Assembly: GCA_964418485.1 (NCBI GenBank)
Contig: CAYQMH010000094.1
Span: 1-6,617, forward strand
Length of the DNA stretch: 6,617 bases
Direction: 5' to 3'
From: JAFGHJ01 sp964418485
GTDB taxonomy: Bacteria; Hydrothermota; UBA3072
Position 1 is the stretch's first letter; each line of letters begins with the position of its first letter. Both the position numbers and the translations under genes were made by a program. The notes under the pieces are model-generated. The model had not been told where the DNA came from. It searched no databases and saw nothing but the letters and a program-made list of their open reading frames with translations. Positions 1 to 5,479 of this stretch are shown piece by piece.

Positions 1-35
1 CCGCAAAATTATTAATTAAATTAAGGAGGTAGAAA

Positions 36-1142
36 ATGATACCTGTTTGCGAACCTTTACTTGATGGAAACGAACTGGAATATGTAAAAGATGCAATTAC
101 TTCAACCTGGATTTCTTCAAGCGGTAAATATGTTAGTGAACTTGAAAAAAAATTCCCCGAATATATAGGAGTAAATCACGCGACATTAACGACGAGCGGG
201 ACAACAGCGTTACACCTGGCGTTAAGAGCTATTGGTTTAGGAGAAGGTGACGAGGTAATTATTCCCGCATTTACCATGATTGCCTGCGCTTTTTCTGTGT
301 GTTATTGCGGCGCAATACCGGTATTTGTGGACTCTGACAGAGAGACCTGGAATATGAATCCGGATTTGATTGAAGAAAAAATTACTTCTAAAACAAAAGC
401 GATTATGGTGGTTCATATTTATGGTCATCCATGCGATATGGATCCTATTTATGAAATCGCAAAAAAACATAACCTTCTTATTATCGAAGATGCAGCCGAA
501 GCCATGGGCTCCGAATATAAAGGGAAAAAATGCGGCAGTCTGGGTGACATTTCCTGTTTTAGTTTCTTTGCAAATAAAATGATAACCTGCGGTGAAGGCG
601 GTATTGTCGTCACCAGTAACAAAAATTTTTACGATAAATGCCGTTATTTTAAAAATCTTTGTTTTCCCCTCGATAAACCAAGAGTTTTTTTGCATGACGA
701 CATCGGCTTTAATTATAGAATGACTAACGTTCATGCTGCAATCGCACTGGCTCAATTAGAAAAAGTTGATGCCTATATTAACTTAAGAAGAGAACATGCA
801 AAGTTATATAATGAAAGGCTAAAGGATATTGGAGGTATTACTTTACCCTCTGAAAAGGATTGGGCTTTAAATTCGTACTGGATGTATTCTATTTTAATAG
901 AGGATAAGTTTAATTTAAGTCGCGACGAATTAATGCAGGTTCTTAAAGAAAAAGGTATCGGTACGCGTCCGTTTTTTATCGGTATGCACAGGCAAAAGTC
1001 TCTTCTGGATTTCGGATGTGACTCTTCGGGAGATTATCCTGTTACCGATGAAATAGCCCGAAAAGGCTTATATCTTCCCTCCGGTTCAGGACTTAAAGTT
1101 GAACAAATCGATTATATCTGCGATACAATTCGCACTTTATAG
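36..1142 (+). CDS. DegT/DnrJ/EryC1/StrS-family sugar aminotransferase, perosamine-synthase-like
   Basis: This 368-residue protein has the usual length of PLP-dependent nucleotide-sugar aminotransferases, which transfer an amino group (usually from glutamate) to a keto-sugar nucleotide in the cytoplasm. The N-terminal motif around residues 51-60 (TTSGTTALHLAL) is the family's cofactor-phosphate region. EDAAEAMG at 151-158 supplies the Asp that contacts the pyridine nitrogen. SFFANKMITCGEGG at 176-189 contains Lys181, the expected Schiff-base lysine. NYRMTN at 226-231 and GTRPFFIGMH at 309-318 are also typical. EDAAEA, NK.IT.GEGG and TRPFF..MH together resemble GDP-perosamine synthases, so the product probably feeds O-antigen or another surface glycan; the exact substrate is inferred. 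The ATG at 36 follows an AAGGAGGT site (23-30) by 5 bases. No partner genes are visible, and it converges on the xylanase array, with which it has no evident functional link. Confidence 0.94.
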   Translation: MIPVCEPLLDGNELEYVKDAITSTWISSSGKYVSELEKKFPEYIGVNHATLTTSGTTALHLALRAIGLGEGDEVIIPAFTMIACAFSVCYCGAIPVFVDSDRETWNMNPDLIEEKITSKTKAIMVVHIYGHPCDMDPIYEIAKKHNLLIIEDAAEAMGSEYKGKKCGSLGDISCFSFFANKMITCGEGGIVVTSNKNFYDKCRYFKNLCFPLDKPRVFLHDDIGFNYRMTNVHAAIALAQLEKVDAYINLRREHAKLYNERLKDIGGITLPSEKDWALNSYWMYSILIEDKFNLSRDELMQVLKEKGIGTRPFFIGMHRQKSLLDFGCDSSGDYPVTDEIARKGLYLPSGSGLKVEQIDYICDTIRTL

Positions 1143-1195
1143 AAAAATGCCAAATTATTAACGACTACGGATGAACCGTTTAGTTTAACCATTCT

Positions 1196-1333
1196 TTATT
1201 TTGCAAGAGACTCCTCTTTTTCTGCCGTTACGATTGCCGGCTCCGATTCAAATCTCTCTATGCGATACAACATAGTTACTAAGGTAACTGCAATTAAAAC
1301 TATAATTGCGGCGTAAAACCAGATTTTCTTCTT
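1196..1333 (-). pseudogene. Remnant of a small single-helix membrane protein lacking a start codon
   Basis: Read on the minus strand from 1333, 45 codons stay open to TAA at 1196-1198. They encode KKKIWFY, then a hydrophobic helix (AAIIVLIAVTLVTML), then a charged tail (YRIERFESEP...EKEESLAK). Positive residues before the helix and an acidic tail after it are what a real inner-membrane protein looks like, and chance ORFs in AT-rich DNA seldom do. However, TAA (1334-1336) lies directly upstream of the first Lys codon, and no ATG, GTG or TTG precedes the helix. A purine-rich AGAAAAGAGAG stretch lies a few bases further upstream, followed by ATA, where a start would be expected. Loss of two bases from an original ATG-AAA-AAG start would explain this, but that is inference. 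The only in-frame ATG (1271-1273) would remove the helix. It lies beyond the terminator of xylanase 1. No family is recognised. Confidence 0.4.
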
Positions 1334-1373
1334 TTATAAAAAACTCTCTTTTCTTATAGTCTAATTAGATTTT

Positions 1374-1417
1374 TAAAAAAGTAAAGAGTTGCCCGGCTAA
1401 CTTTCCGGGCAACTCTT
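1374..1417 (-). terminator. Factor-independent terminator of xylanase 1
   Basis: A perfect 13-bp stem (1384-1396 with 1405-1417, core GTTGCCCGG/CCGGGCAAC) closes an 8-nt loop. On the minus strand it is followed after GTA-like bases by a run of T (complement of 1375-1380). It sits 76 bp beyond the stop codon of the GH11 gene. The stem core is nearly the same as that of the terminator at 6222-6260, in line with duplication of the whole transcription unit. Confidence 0.85.
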
Positions 1418-1492
1418 CCCTCTTACCAACTTTCTTTAACTACTACTTATAGCTGGCATCTCTATACAATTCTATCTAAATACCACCACCAG

Positions 1493-3151
1493 CTACCAAC
1501 CGCCACCCCACCAGCTGCTGGCCGTGGTCGTCGTACTTGCTGCCGCTGTTGTCGTTGCACCACCACCACCACCAATATCACCAAATCCTATACAACCTTC
1601 GCAGTGCAGCCACTCGCTCATGCCATCGCCGCCGCCACACGCATTATTCTGCCATACTCCTGTATTATAGCTCTGGGCTTCTGCCTGACGTGTCGAACCG
1701 TTAACCGTGATATAATCTATCTGTACATCTTTGTCACCACCATCATTGTCGAAACAAACGAGAGAGCCGCCGGTGTTGTTAGTAGATGCAGAGTAATTCT
1801 GGTAACTTGTGGATAAATTCCAATCGCCAATCTGGTTGTCCCCTACTGACAAGTAAATGTGTTCACCACCGACTGTACCTTTTGCCCTTACGACGATAGT
1901 GTTCGATCCGCCGCCACCGCTGGTTGTTGTGGTAGTTGAGCCACCGCTGGTTGTTGTAGTGGTCGAGCCACCGCTGGTCGTTGTGGTTGTACTGGTTGAA
2001 CCGCCACCACCGCCAATATCACCAAATCCTATACAACCGTTGCAGTGCAGCCACTCGCTTCTGCCATCGCCGCCGCCACATTCATTATTCTGCCACACTC
2101 CTGTATTATAGGTCTGGTCTTCTGCCTGACGTGTTGAACCGTTAACCGTGATATAATCTATCTGTACATCTTTGTCGCCACCATCATTGTCAAAACAAAC
2201 GAGACTACCGCCGGTATTGTTAGTAGAAGCAGAGTAATTCTGGTAACTTGTAGTTAAATTCCAACTGGCAATCGTATTGTCCCCTACTGACAAGTAAATG
2301 TGTTCACCACCGACTGTACCTTTTGCCCTTACGACGATAGTGTTCGATCCGCCGCCGCTTGTAGTGGTTGCGCCACCGCTGGTTGTTGTGGTCGTGGTGG
2401 ATGCTGCTGTTGTGGTTGTTGTGCTTCCACCGCCGCCGCCGTTATCCCATACCGTTACGTTGGAGCTTCCACTGCTTTGATATCCCTCTGTTGCCATTAT
2501 CTGGTAAACCTGACCACCCAGATTCATTCCTTTATTTGCCCATGCTTGAGCGTGGTTTCCAAAATTAATGTTGCAGTCGCTCCCGATCCCTCTTTTCGAC
2601 GACCTGACACTCCAGTACTGATCAAAAGTTGATGTACCGTCAATGGAAGGCTGGTTGACTCGCTGGGTCCTATATATGTCGTAGGAAGACCCATCACTGC
2701 TCATGCTGCCCTGACCCCCTGATCCTCCTGGTGGACGCCAGTCGCCCCAGTTATCGACGATGTAATATTCTACGAGTGGGTTTCTCGTCCAACCATAGAC
2801 AGTCAAATACGCATTGCCGGACGGCGAGAAAACGCCGGCATTGTAGCCTATATTCCTGCTATTTGACCCGGGATTCCAGCCTTTACCGCCAACAAAATTT
2901 CCGCAATTCTGCCATGAATAACTGTAATTACCACCAGATCCAAGGGTAAAGTTTACTGTTCCACCGCCATCGGTCCAATCCGAATAGAAGAAGCCGTCAT
3001 GGGTGCCGGTTCCACGGAATTTCATAGCTCCCGGAAGACTACCGGCTCCCACCTGTGGTCCGGTGGGTTGATTTTGACATCCCATGGAAAATATAAGCAT
3101 CGCAACTAAGACAACACCGCCAACTATTAGTGTAAAATGTTTCCAATGCAT
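1493..3151 (-). CDS. GH11 endo-1,4-beta-xylanase lipoprotein with two CBM60-type modules
   Basis: A 552-residue secreted xylanase. Residues 1-24 form a signal peptide (MHWKH, then a hydrophobic core) ending in FSMGC; Cys25 is the likely lipidated residue, although Ser at -3 is a weak lipobox match. Residues 45-236 are a complete GH11 jelly roll. It shows YSDWTDGGG, GNFVGGKGW, YGWTRNP, PLVEYYIVDNWG with nucleophile Glu128, the thumb PSIDGTSTF (168-176) with QYWSVR, and EGYQSSGSSNVTVW with acid/base Glu222. Asn85, in the GNF motif, matches the Asn35 position of Bacillus circulans xylanase that usually goes with a neutral to alkaline optimum. Two modules at 270-379 and 417-526 (VVRAKG..GGE, DVQIDY, RQAE.Q.YNTGVWQ, SEWLHC) match calcium-dependent xylan-binding CBM60. 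Thr/Gly/Ser linkers separate them. The tail ends WWGGGW. The ATG at 3151 follows AAAGGAGGA by 8 bases. It likely cuts xylan at the cell surface. Confidence 0.96.
   Translation of the reverse strand: MHWKHFTLIVGGVVLVAMLIFSMGCQNQPTGPQVGAGSLPGAMKFRGTGTHDGFFYSDWTDGGGTVNFTLGSGGNYSYSWQNCGNFVGGKGWNPGSNSRNIGYNAGVFSPSGNAYLTVYGWTRNPLVEYYIVDNWGDWRPPGGSGGQGSMSSDGSSYDIYRTQRVNQPSIDGTSTFDQYWSVRSSKRGIGSDCNINFGNHAQAWANKGMNLGGQVYQIMATEGYQSSGSSNVTVWDNGGGGGSTTTTTAASTTTTTTSGGATTTSGGGSNTIVVRAKGTVGGEHIYLSVGDNTIASWNLTTSYQNYSASTNNTGGSLVCFDNDGGDKDVQIDYITVNGSTRQAEDQTYNTGVWQNNECGGGDGRSEWLHCNGCIGFGDIGGGGGSTSTTTTTSGGSTTTTTSGGSTTTTTSGGGGSNTIVVRAKGTVGGEHIYLSVGDNQIGDWNLSTSYQNYSASTNNTGGSLVCFDNDGGDKDVQIDYITVNGSTRQAEAQSYNTGVWQNNACGGGDGMSEWLHCEGCIGFGDIGGGGGATTTAAASTTTTASSWWGGGW
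1572..2359 (-). repeat. Tandem duplication of the CBM60-coding segment
   Basis: The segment 2013-2359 recurs at 1572-1918 at a constant offset of 441 bp, with no length change over about 345 bp and only scattered substitutions. The encoded modules differ at few positions (for example TIASWNLTTS versus QIGDWNLSTS, DQTYN versus AQSYN, and NECGGGDGR versus NACGGGDGM). Duplication within the gene is the simplest reading. It doubles the xylan-binding modules of xylanase 1 compared with xylanase 2. Confidence 0.92.
1914..1994 (-). repeat. Three 27-bp linker minisatellite units
   Basis: Three adjoining 27-bp units (1914-1940, 1941-1967, 1968-1994) each begin CCACCGCTGG on the + strand and encode nine residues of the pattern STTTTTSGG. 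They form the linker between the two CBM60 modules. The units differ mainly at third codon positions, so the peptide is kept while the DNA drifts. Unit number could change by slippage, altering the reach of the binding modules. Confidence 0.85.
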
Positions 3152-3193
3152 AAAAAAAATCCTCCTTTGTTAAAGGTTAAAATTACAATTTAT

Positions 3194-3275
3194 ATTTACC
3201 CTCCTTTCTTTGCCTTGCCCCCTCTCTGATGCAGTAATAATAGCGATGCAAACAATAGCGAAAGGAGGGGTAAAT
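3194..3275 (-). promoter_or_regulatory. Inverted-repeat leader element upstream of xylanase 1
   Basis: About 45-125 bases upstream of the ATG, ATTTACCCTCCTTT (3194-3207) and AAAGGAGGGGTAAAT (3261-3275) are inverted repeats with a single-base bulge and a 53-nt loop. On the minus strand the first-transcribed arm reads UACCCCUCCUUU, which resembles the anti-Shine-Dalgarno end of 16S rRNA. It could pair with the SD-like AAAGGAGGG arm or with the true SD at 3160-3168. Between the arms lie CCTCTCT (3221-3227) and GATGCAAACAA (3245-3255). Both words occur in the same order in the leader of xylanase 2. It could act as RNA or as a DNA operator; no known riboswitch class is recognised. Confidence 0.45.
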
Positions 3276-3371
3276 TAAAGAAATTTGTTTTTCCCTTCTT
3301 CTTTCAATAAGTTTTTAGTGATTAACATATTTGCAAACTTAAGTTTCATAACACCTCACTATTTTTCTATA

Positions 3372-3425
3372 TGCCCAAGTGGGCAGTCGGCAAAGATATG
3401 CGCAGAACATCTCAAAAACATTATA
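3372..3425 (-). promoter_or_regulatory. Candidate -10 box and operator palindrome upstream of xylanase 1
   Basis: On the minus strand a perfect TATAAT hexamer occupies 3420-3425. A start about 7 bases later would put TGCCCA-AG-TGGGCA (3372-3385), a perfect 6+6 inverted repeat, in the early transcribed region, a usual site for a repressor. No good -35 hexamer lies 17 bases upstream, and the resulting leader would be about 260 nt. It is supported only by motif and position. Confidence 0.25.
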
Positions 3426-3680
3426 CATAAATTCTGCACTGCACACACCTCCTTAAACAGCTTAAAAATCCGTAATAGTTTAAAAAGAACTTAAAAATCA
3501 CTTATATCTACTAAGACCAGAAAAACACCAGTGCATATTTATGAAAAATATATGCAAGTTCTATTCCAAATATCAAGTCGTTGATTGACAGAACAATACC
3601 TGAATTCAAGTTTTGAAAAATGCGAATGCTCTCGCATAAAGAGAATATTTTATATTTGTTAAATATTATTTACTTTGATA

Positions 3681-3794
3681 GCTTAAGCGCAAGGGAAGCA
3701 AAGGTTTCCTGTTGGGATTTAAAGTCTCGGATCTAATAGTCGAAATTAAATTTTCCGGCCTTCATAACAGTCCGGTGAGTTATGCGGATTAAGT
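3681..3794 (+). ncRNA. Possible structured RNA (multi-stem junction, class not recognised)
   Basis: Read on the + strand, a closing stem pairs 3682-3686 with 3789-3793 and, after a small internal loop, 3688-3690 with 3784-3786. Inside it lie hairpins GGAAGC-AAAG-GUUUCC (3694-3709), 3714-3719 with 3723-3728, and CAUAAC/GUUAUG (3763-3768 with 3779-3784). CCGG in the last loop (3772-3775) could pair with CCGG at 3755-3758 as a pseudoknot. Several pairs are G-U, which favours this strand over the other. A -10-like TATTAT lies at 3664-3669, and the bidirectional terminator at 3938-3975 could end a transcript of about 300 nt. It was found by eye in AT-rich DNA, so chance is a real possibility. Confidence 0.22.
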
Positions 3795-3937
3795 AAATTC
3801 GATAAAGTTTTTTGCGGGTTATTCTTATTTAATATAAAAAATAGTTAGATTTGTAACAGTTCCCAGAAAACATAATTACCCAAATGCCAAGGGTGTTATT
3901 ATCAGAAATTCCTCCTTATTTATTCTAAGAAAAAAAT

Positions 3938-3975
3938 AAAAAGACTGCCCGATTGTTGTTCGGGCAGTCTTTTTT
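3938..3975. terminator. Bidirectional terminator downstream of xylanase 2
   Basis: A perfect 12-bp stem (AAGACTGCCCGA at 3941-3952 with 3960-3971), extended by A-T pairs, closes a 7-nt loop and has T runs on both strands. It lies 40 bp beyond the stop of xylanase 2 on the minus strand. On the + strand it would stop any transcript from the 3680-3800 region. Confidence 0.9.
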
Positions 3976-4014
3976 CATCCCATAAGGTGAGAATATTTAT
4001 CTAAGTAATAATCC

Positions 4015-5355
4015 TTACCACCAGCTACCACTACCCCACCAACTGCTACTGCTGGTTGTGGTGGTACTTGCCGCCGATGTTGTGGTTGTACTTGTACTTG
4101 CCGCCGCTGTTGTGGTCGTACTTGTACTTGCCGCTGCGGTTGTGGTTGTGCTGCCCCAGCCACCCCACCAGCTGCTGCCGCTCGTTGTGGTTGTGGAACT
4201 ACCGCCACCACTGGTTGTGGTCGAGTGATCACCGGGGTTAGGAGTATCACCAAATCCGAGTATACCATTACAATGCATCATCTCGCTGTATGAACCACCA
4301 CAGTCGCCATCCTGCCAAACGGCAGTGTTGTACTCCTGGTCTTCCGCCTGACGTCTCGCACCGTCCACGTCAAGATAATCTATCTGTACATCTCTGCCAT
4401 CGGTATCATTGAAGAACTCCACATTGATACCGCCGTGGAGGGAACTTTGAGCGGTGTAATTACCCATACTTGTACCCAGGGTAAAAGTGGCAATTGTTTC
4501 TTCATCTATTCTTAAGTTGACCTCTCCCGCACCATCCGTGCTACTGCCTCTTAGTACATAACTATAACCGCTACCGCTCGAGGTGGTTGTGGAGCTACCA
4601 CCGCCACTCGTGGTAGTTGTGGATGTGGAACCACCGCCACCGTTATCCCAAACCGTTACGTTAGAGCTCCCACTACTTTGATATCCCTCTGTTGCCATTA
4701 TCTGGTAATCATGACTACCCAGACTCATTCCATGACTCGACCATCCTTGAGCGTGGTTTCCAAAATTGATGTTGCAGTCGCTCCCGGTCCCCCTTTTCGA
4801 TGTTCTGACACTCCAGTACTGATTAAAAGTTTTACCGTCGCCTTCAATGGAAGGGGCGTTGGTTCGCGTCGTCTTATATATGTCGTATGAACCCCCATCA
4901 GAGCTCATGCTGCCCTGGTGTCCCGATCCTCCTGGTGGACGCCAATCGCCCCAGTTATCGACGATGTAATACTCTACGAGCGGGTTATGCGTCCACCCAT
5001 AGACAGTCAAATACGCATTGCCGGACGGCGAGAAGACACCGGCATTGTAGCCTATATTTCTGCTAGATGACCCGGGATTCCAGCCTTTACCTCCAACAAA
5101 ATTTCCGCAATTACTCCATGAATAACTGTAATTACCACCAGATCCCAGGGTAAAGGTTACTGATCCACCGCCATCGGTCCAATCCGAATAGAAGAAGCCG
5201 TCATGGGTGCCAGTTCCACGGAGTTTCATAGCTCCCGGAAGACTACCGGCTCCCACCTGAGGACCGGTCGGCTGATTTTGACATCCCCAAGAGAACACTA
5301 TAACCGCTGCTAAAACGATAATTCCACATATCACTCCAAAACGCTTAAAATTCAT
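4015..5355 (-). CDS. GH11 endo-1,4-beta-xylanase lipoprotein with one CBM60-type module
   Basis: A 446-residue paralogue of the neighbouring xylanase. The signal peptide (MNFKR, hydrophobic 7-22, FSWGC) ends at Cys25, the likely lipid site. GH11 spans about 45-237 and is complete: nucleophile Glu128 in PLVEYYIVDNWG, acid/base Glu223 in EGYQSSGSS, thumb PSIEGDGKTF (168-177) and Asn85 in GNF. After a Thr/Ser/Gly linker, a CBM60-type module at 266-370 keeps GRDVQIDY, RQAEDQEYNTAVWQ and HCNGI but is clearly diverged from those of xylanase 1. A second, longer linker (371-438) contains SSWWGGWGS at 394-402 and three ten-residue Thr/Ala/Ser repeats, and the protein ends WWGSGSWW. The ATG at 5355 follows TAAGGAGT by 5-6 bases. 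It probably cleaves xylan as a surface-tethered enzyme. Its own leader and terminator suggest a single-gene transcript. Confidence 0.96.
   Translation of the reverse strand: MNFKRFGVICGIIVLAAVIVFSWGCQNQPTGPQVGAGSLPGAMKLRGTGTHDGFFYSDWTDGGGSVTFTLGSGGNYSYSWSNCGNFVGGKGWNPGSSSRNIGYNAGVFSPSGNAYLTVYGWTHNPLVEYYIVDNWGDWRPPGGSGHQGSMSSDGGSYDIYKTTRTNAPSIEGDGKTFNQYWSVRTSKRGTGSDCNINFGNHAQGWSSHGMSLGSHDYQIMATEGYQSSGSSNVTVWDNGGGGSTSTTTTSGGGSSTTTSSGSGYSYVLRGSSTDGAGEVNLRIDEETIATFTLGTSMGNYTAQSSLHGGINVEFFNDTDGRDVQIDYLDVDGARRQAEDQEYNTAVWQDGDCGGSYSEMMHCNGILGFGDTPNPGDHSTTTSGGGSSTTTTSGSSWWGGWGSTTTTAAASTSTTTTAAASTSTTTTSAASTTTTSSSSWWGSGSWW
4064..4153 (-). repeat. Three 30-bp linker repeats in xylanase 2
   Basis: Units starting GTACTTGCCGC on the + strand recur every 30 bp at 4064, 4094 and 4124. 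They encode Thr/Ala/Ser decapeptides of the type STTTTAAAST within residues 401-434, just before the Trp-rich end. Small, hydroxyl-rich residues suggest an extended and possibly O-glycosylated stalk, which is inference. Confidence 0.8.
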
Positions 5356-5421
5356 ATCTACTCCTTACTTTTATCTTTAAAAAACTGTTAATTCTTAACT
5401 ACAAAAAAAATCTAATCTTCC

Positions 5422-5479
5422 CACCCCTCCTTTCTACTTAAAACCTCTCTTCCTAAGATGCAAACAAAAAGGAAGGGTA
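5422..5479 (-). promoter_or_regulatory. Inverted-repeat leader element upstream of xylanase 2
   Basis: About 70-125 bases upstream of the ATG, + strand segments 5422-5433 (CACCCCTCCTTT) and 5468-5479 (AAAGGAAGGGTA) can form a 12-bp stem in the minus-strand transcript, using two G-U pairs, with a 34-nt loop. Inside are CCTCTCT (5444-5450) and GATGCAAACAA (5457-5467), the same words in the same order as in the leader of xylanase 1. Surrounding DNA has diverged, so this arrangement appears to be under constraint. The arm reading CCUUCCUUU could also pair with SD sequence. Function is unknown. Confidence 0.45.

Larger units (their letters stand above)
3276..3936. other. AT-rich intergenic stretch without a convincing gene
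   Basis: No ORF here has both a good ribosome site and protein-like composition. On the minus strand AAGGAGG is followed by a 34-codon frame from GTG (or 28 codons from ATG) ending near 3340, but the spacing to GTG is too short and the peptide looks random. The stretch contains an operator-like palindrome (3372-3385), a -10-like ATTATA on the + strand (3420-3425), a small hairpin TGCGA/TCGCA near 3621-3636 and the possible structured RNA described separately. Confidence 0.6.

Noticed and set aside
237..755. 172-codon minus-strand frame inside the aminotransferase
   Set aside because: It lies fully opposite a gene with complete family motifs, and its composition is typical of an antisense shadow.
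1914..1994. CRISPR-like array
   Set aside because: The 27-bp units adjoin each other without spacers and are in frame within a protein linker.
1857..2480. Val/Pro-rich plus-strand frames opposite the linkers
   Set aside because: They are the complement of Thr/Gly codon repeats in the xylanase and have no ribosome site; the two frames resemble each other only because the CBM60 segment is duplicated.
3194..3275. Insertion-sequence terminal repeats
   Set aside because: The arms flank only about 50 bp, contain no transposase, and recur with matching internal words in front of a second xylanase, which suits a leader element better.
3330..3450. 28-34 codon minus-strand frame after AAGGAGG
   Set aside because: The spacing from AAGGAGG to the GTG is too short and to the ATG too long, the peptide has no recognisable character, and the TATAAT within it fits a promoter better.
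3681..3794. Cobalamin or c-di-GMP-I riboswitch
   Set aside because: Short words such as AGGGAAG and CCGGUGA recall these classes, but their order and the remaining conserved core do not match, and no coding region follows on that strand.
3975..4268. Pro/Gln/Arg-rich 97-codon minus-strand frame
   Set aside because: It is a shifted reading of the xylanase 2 linker repeats and overlaps a well-supported gene.
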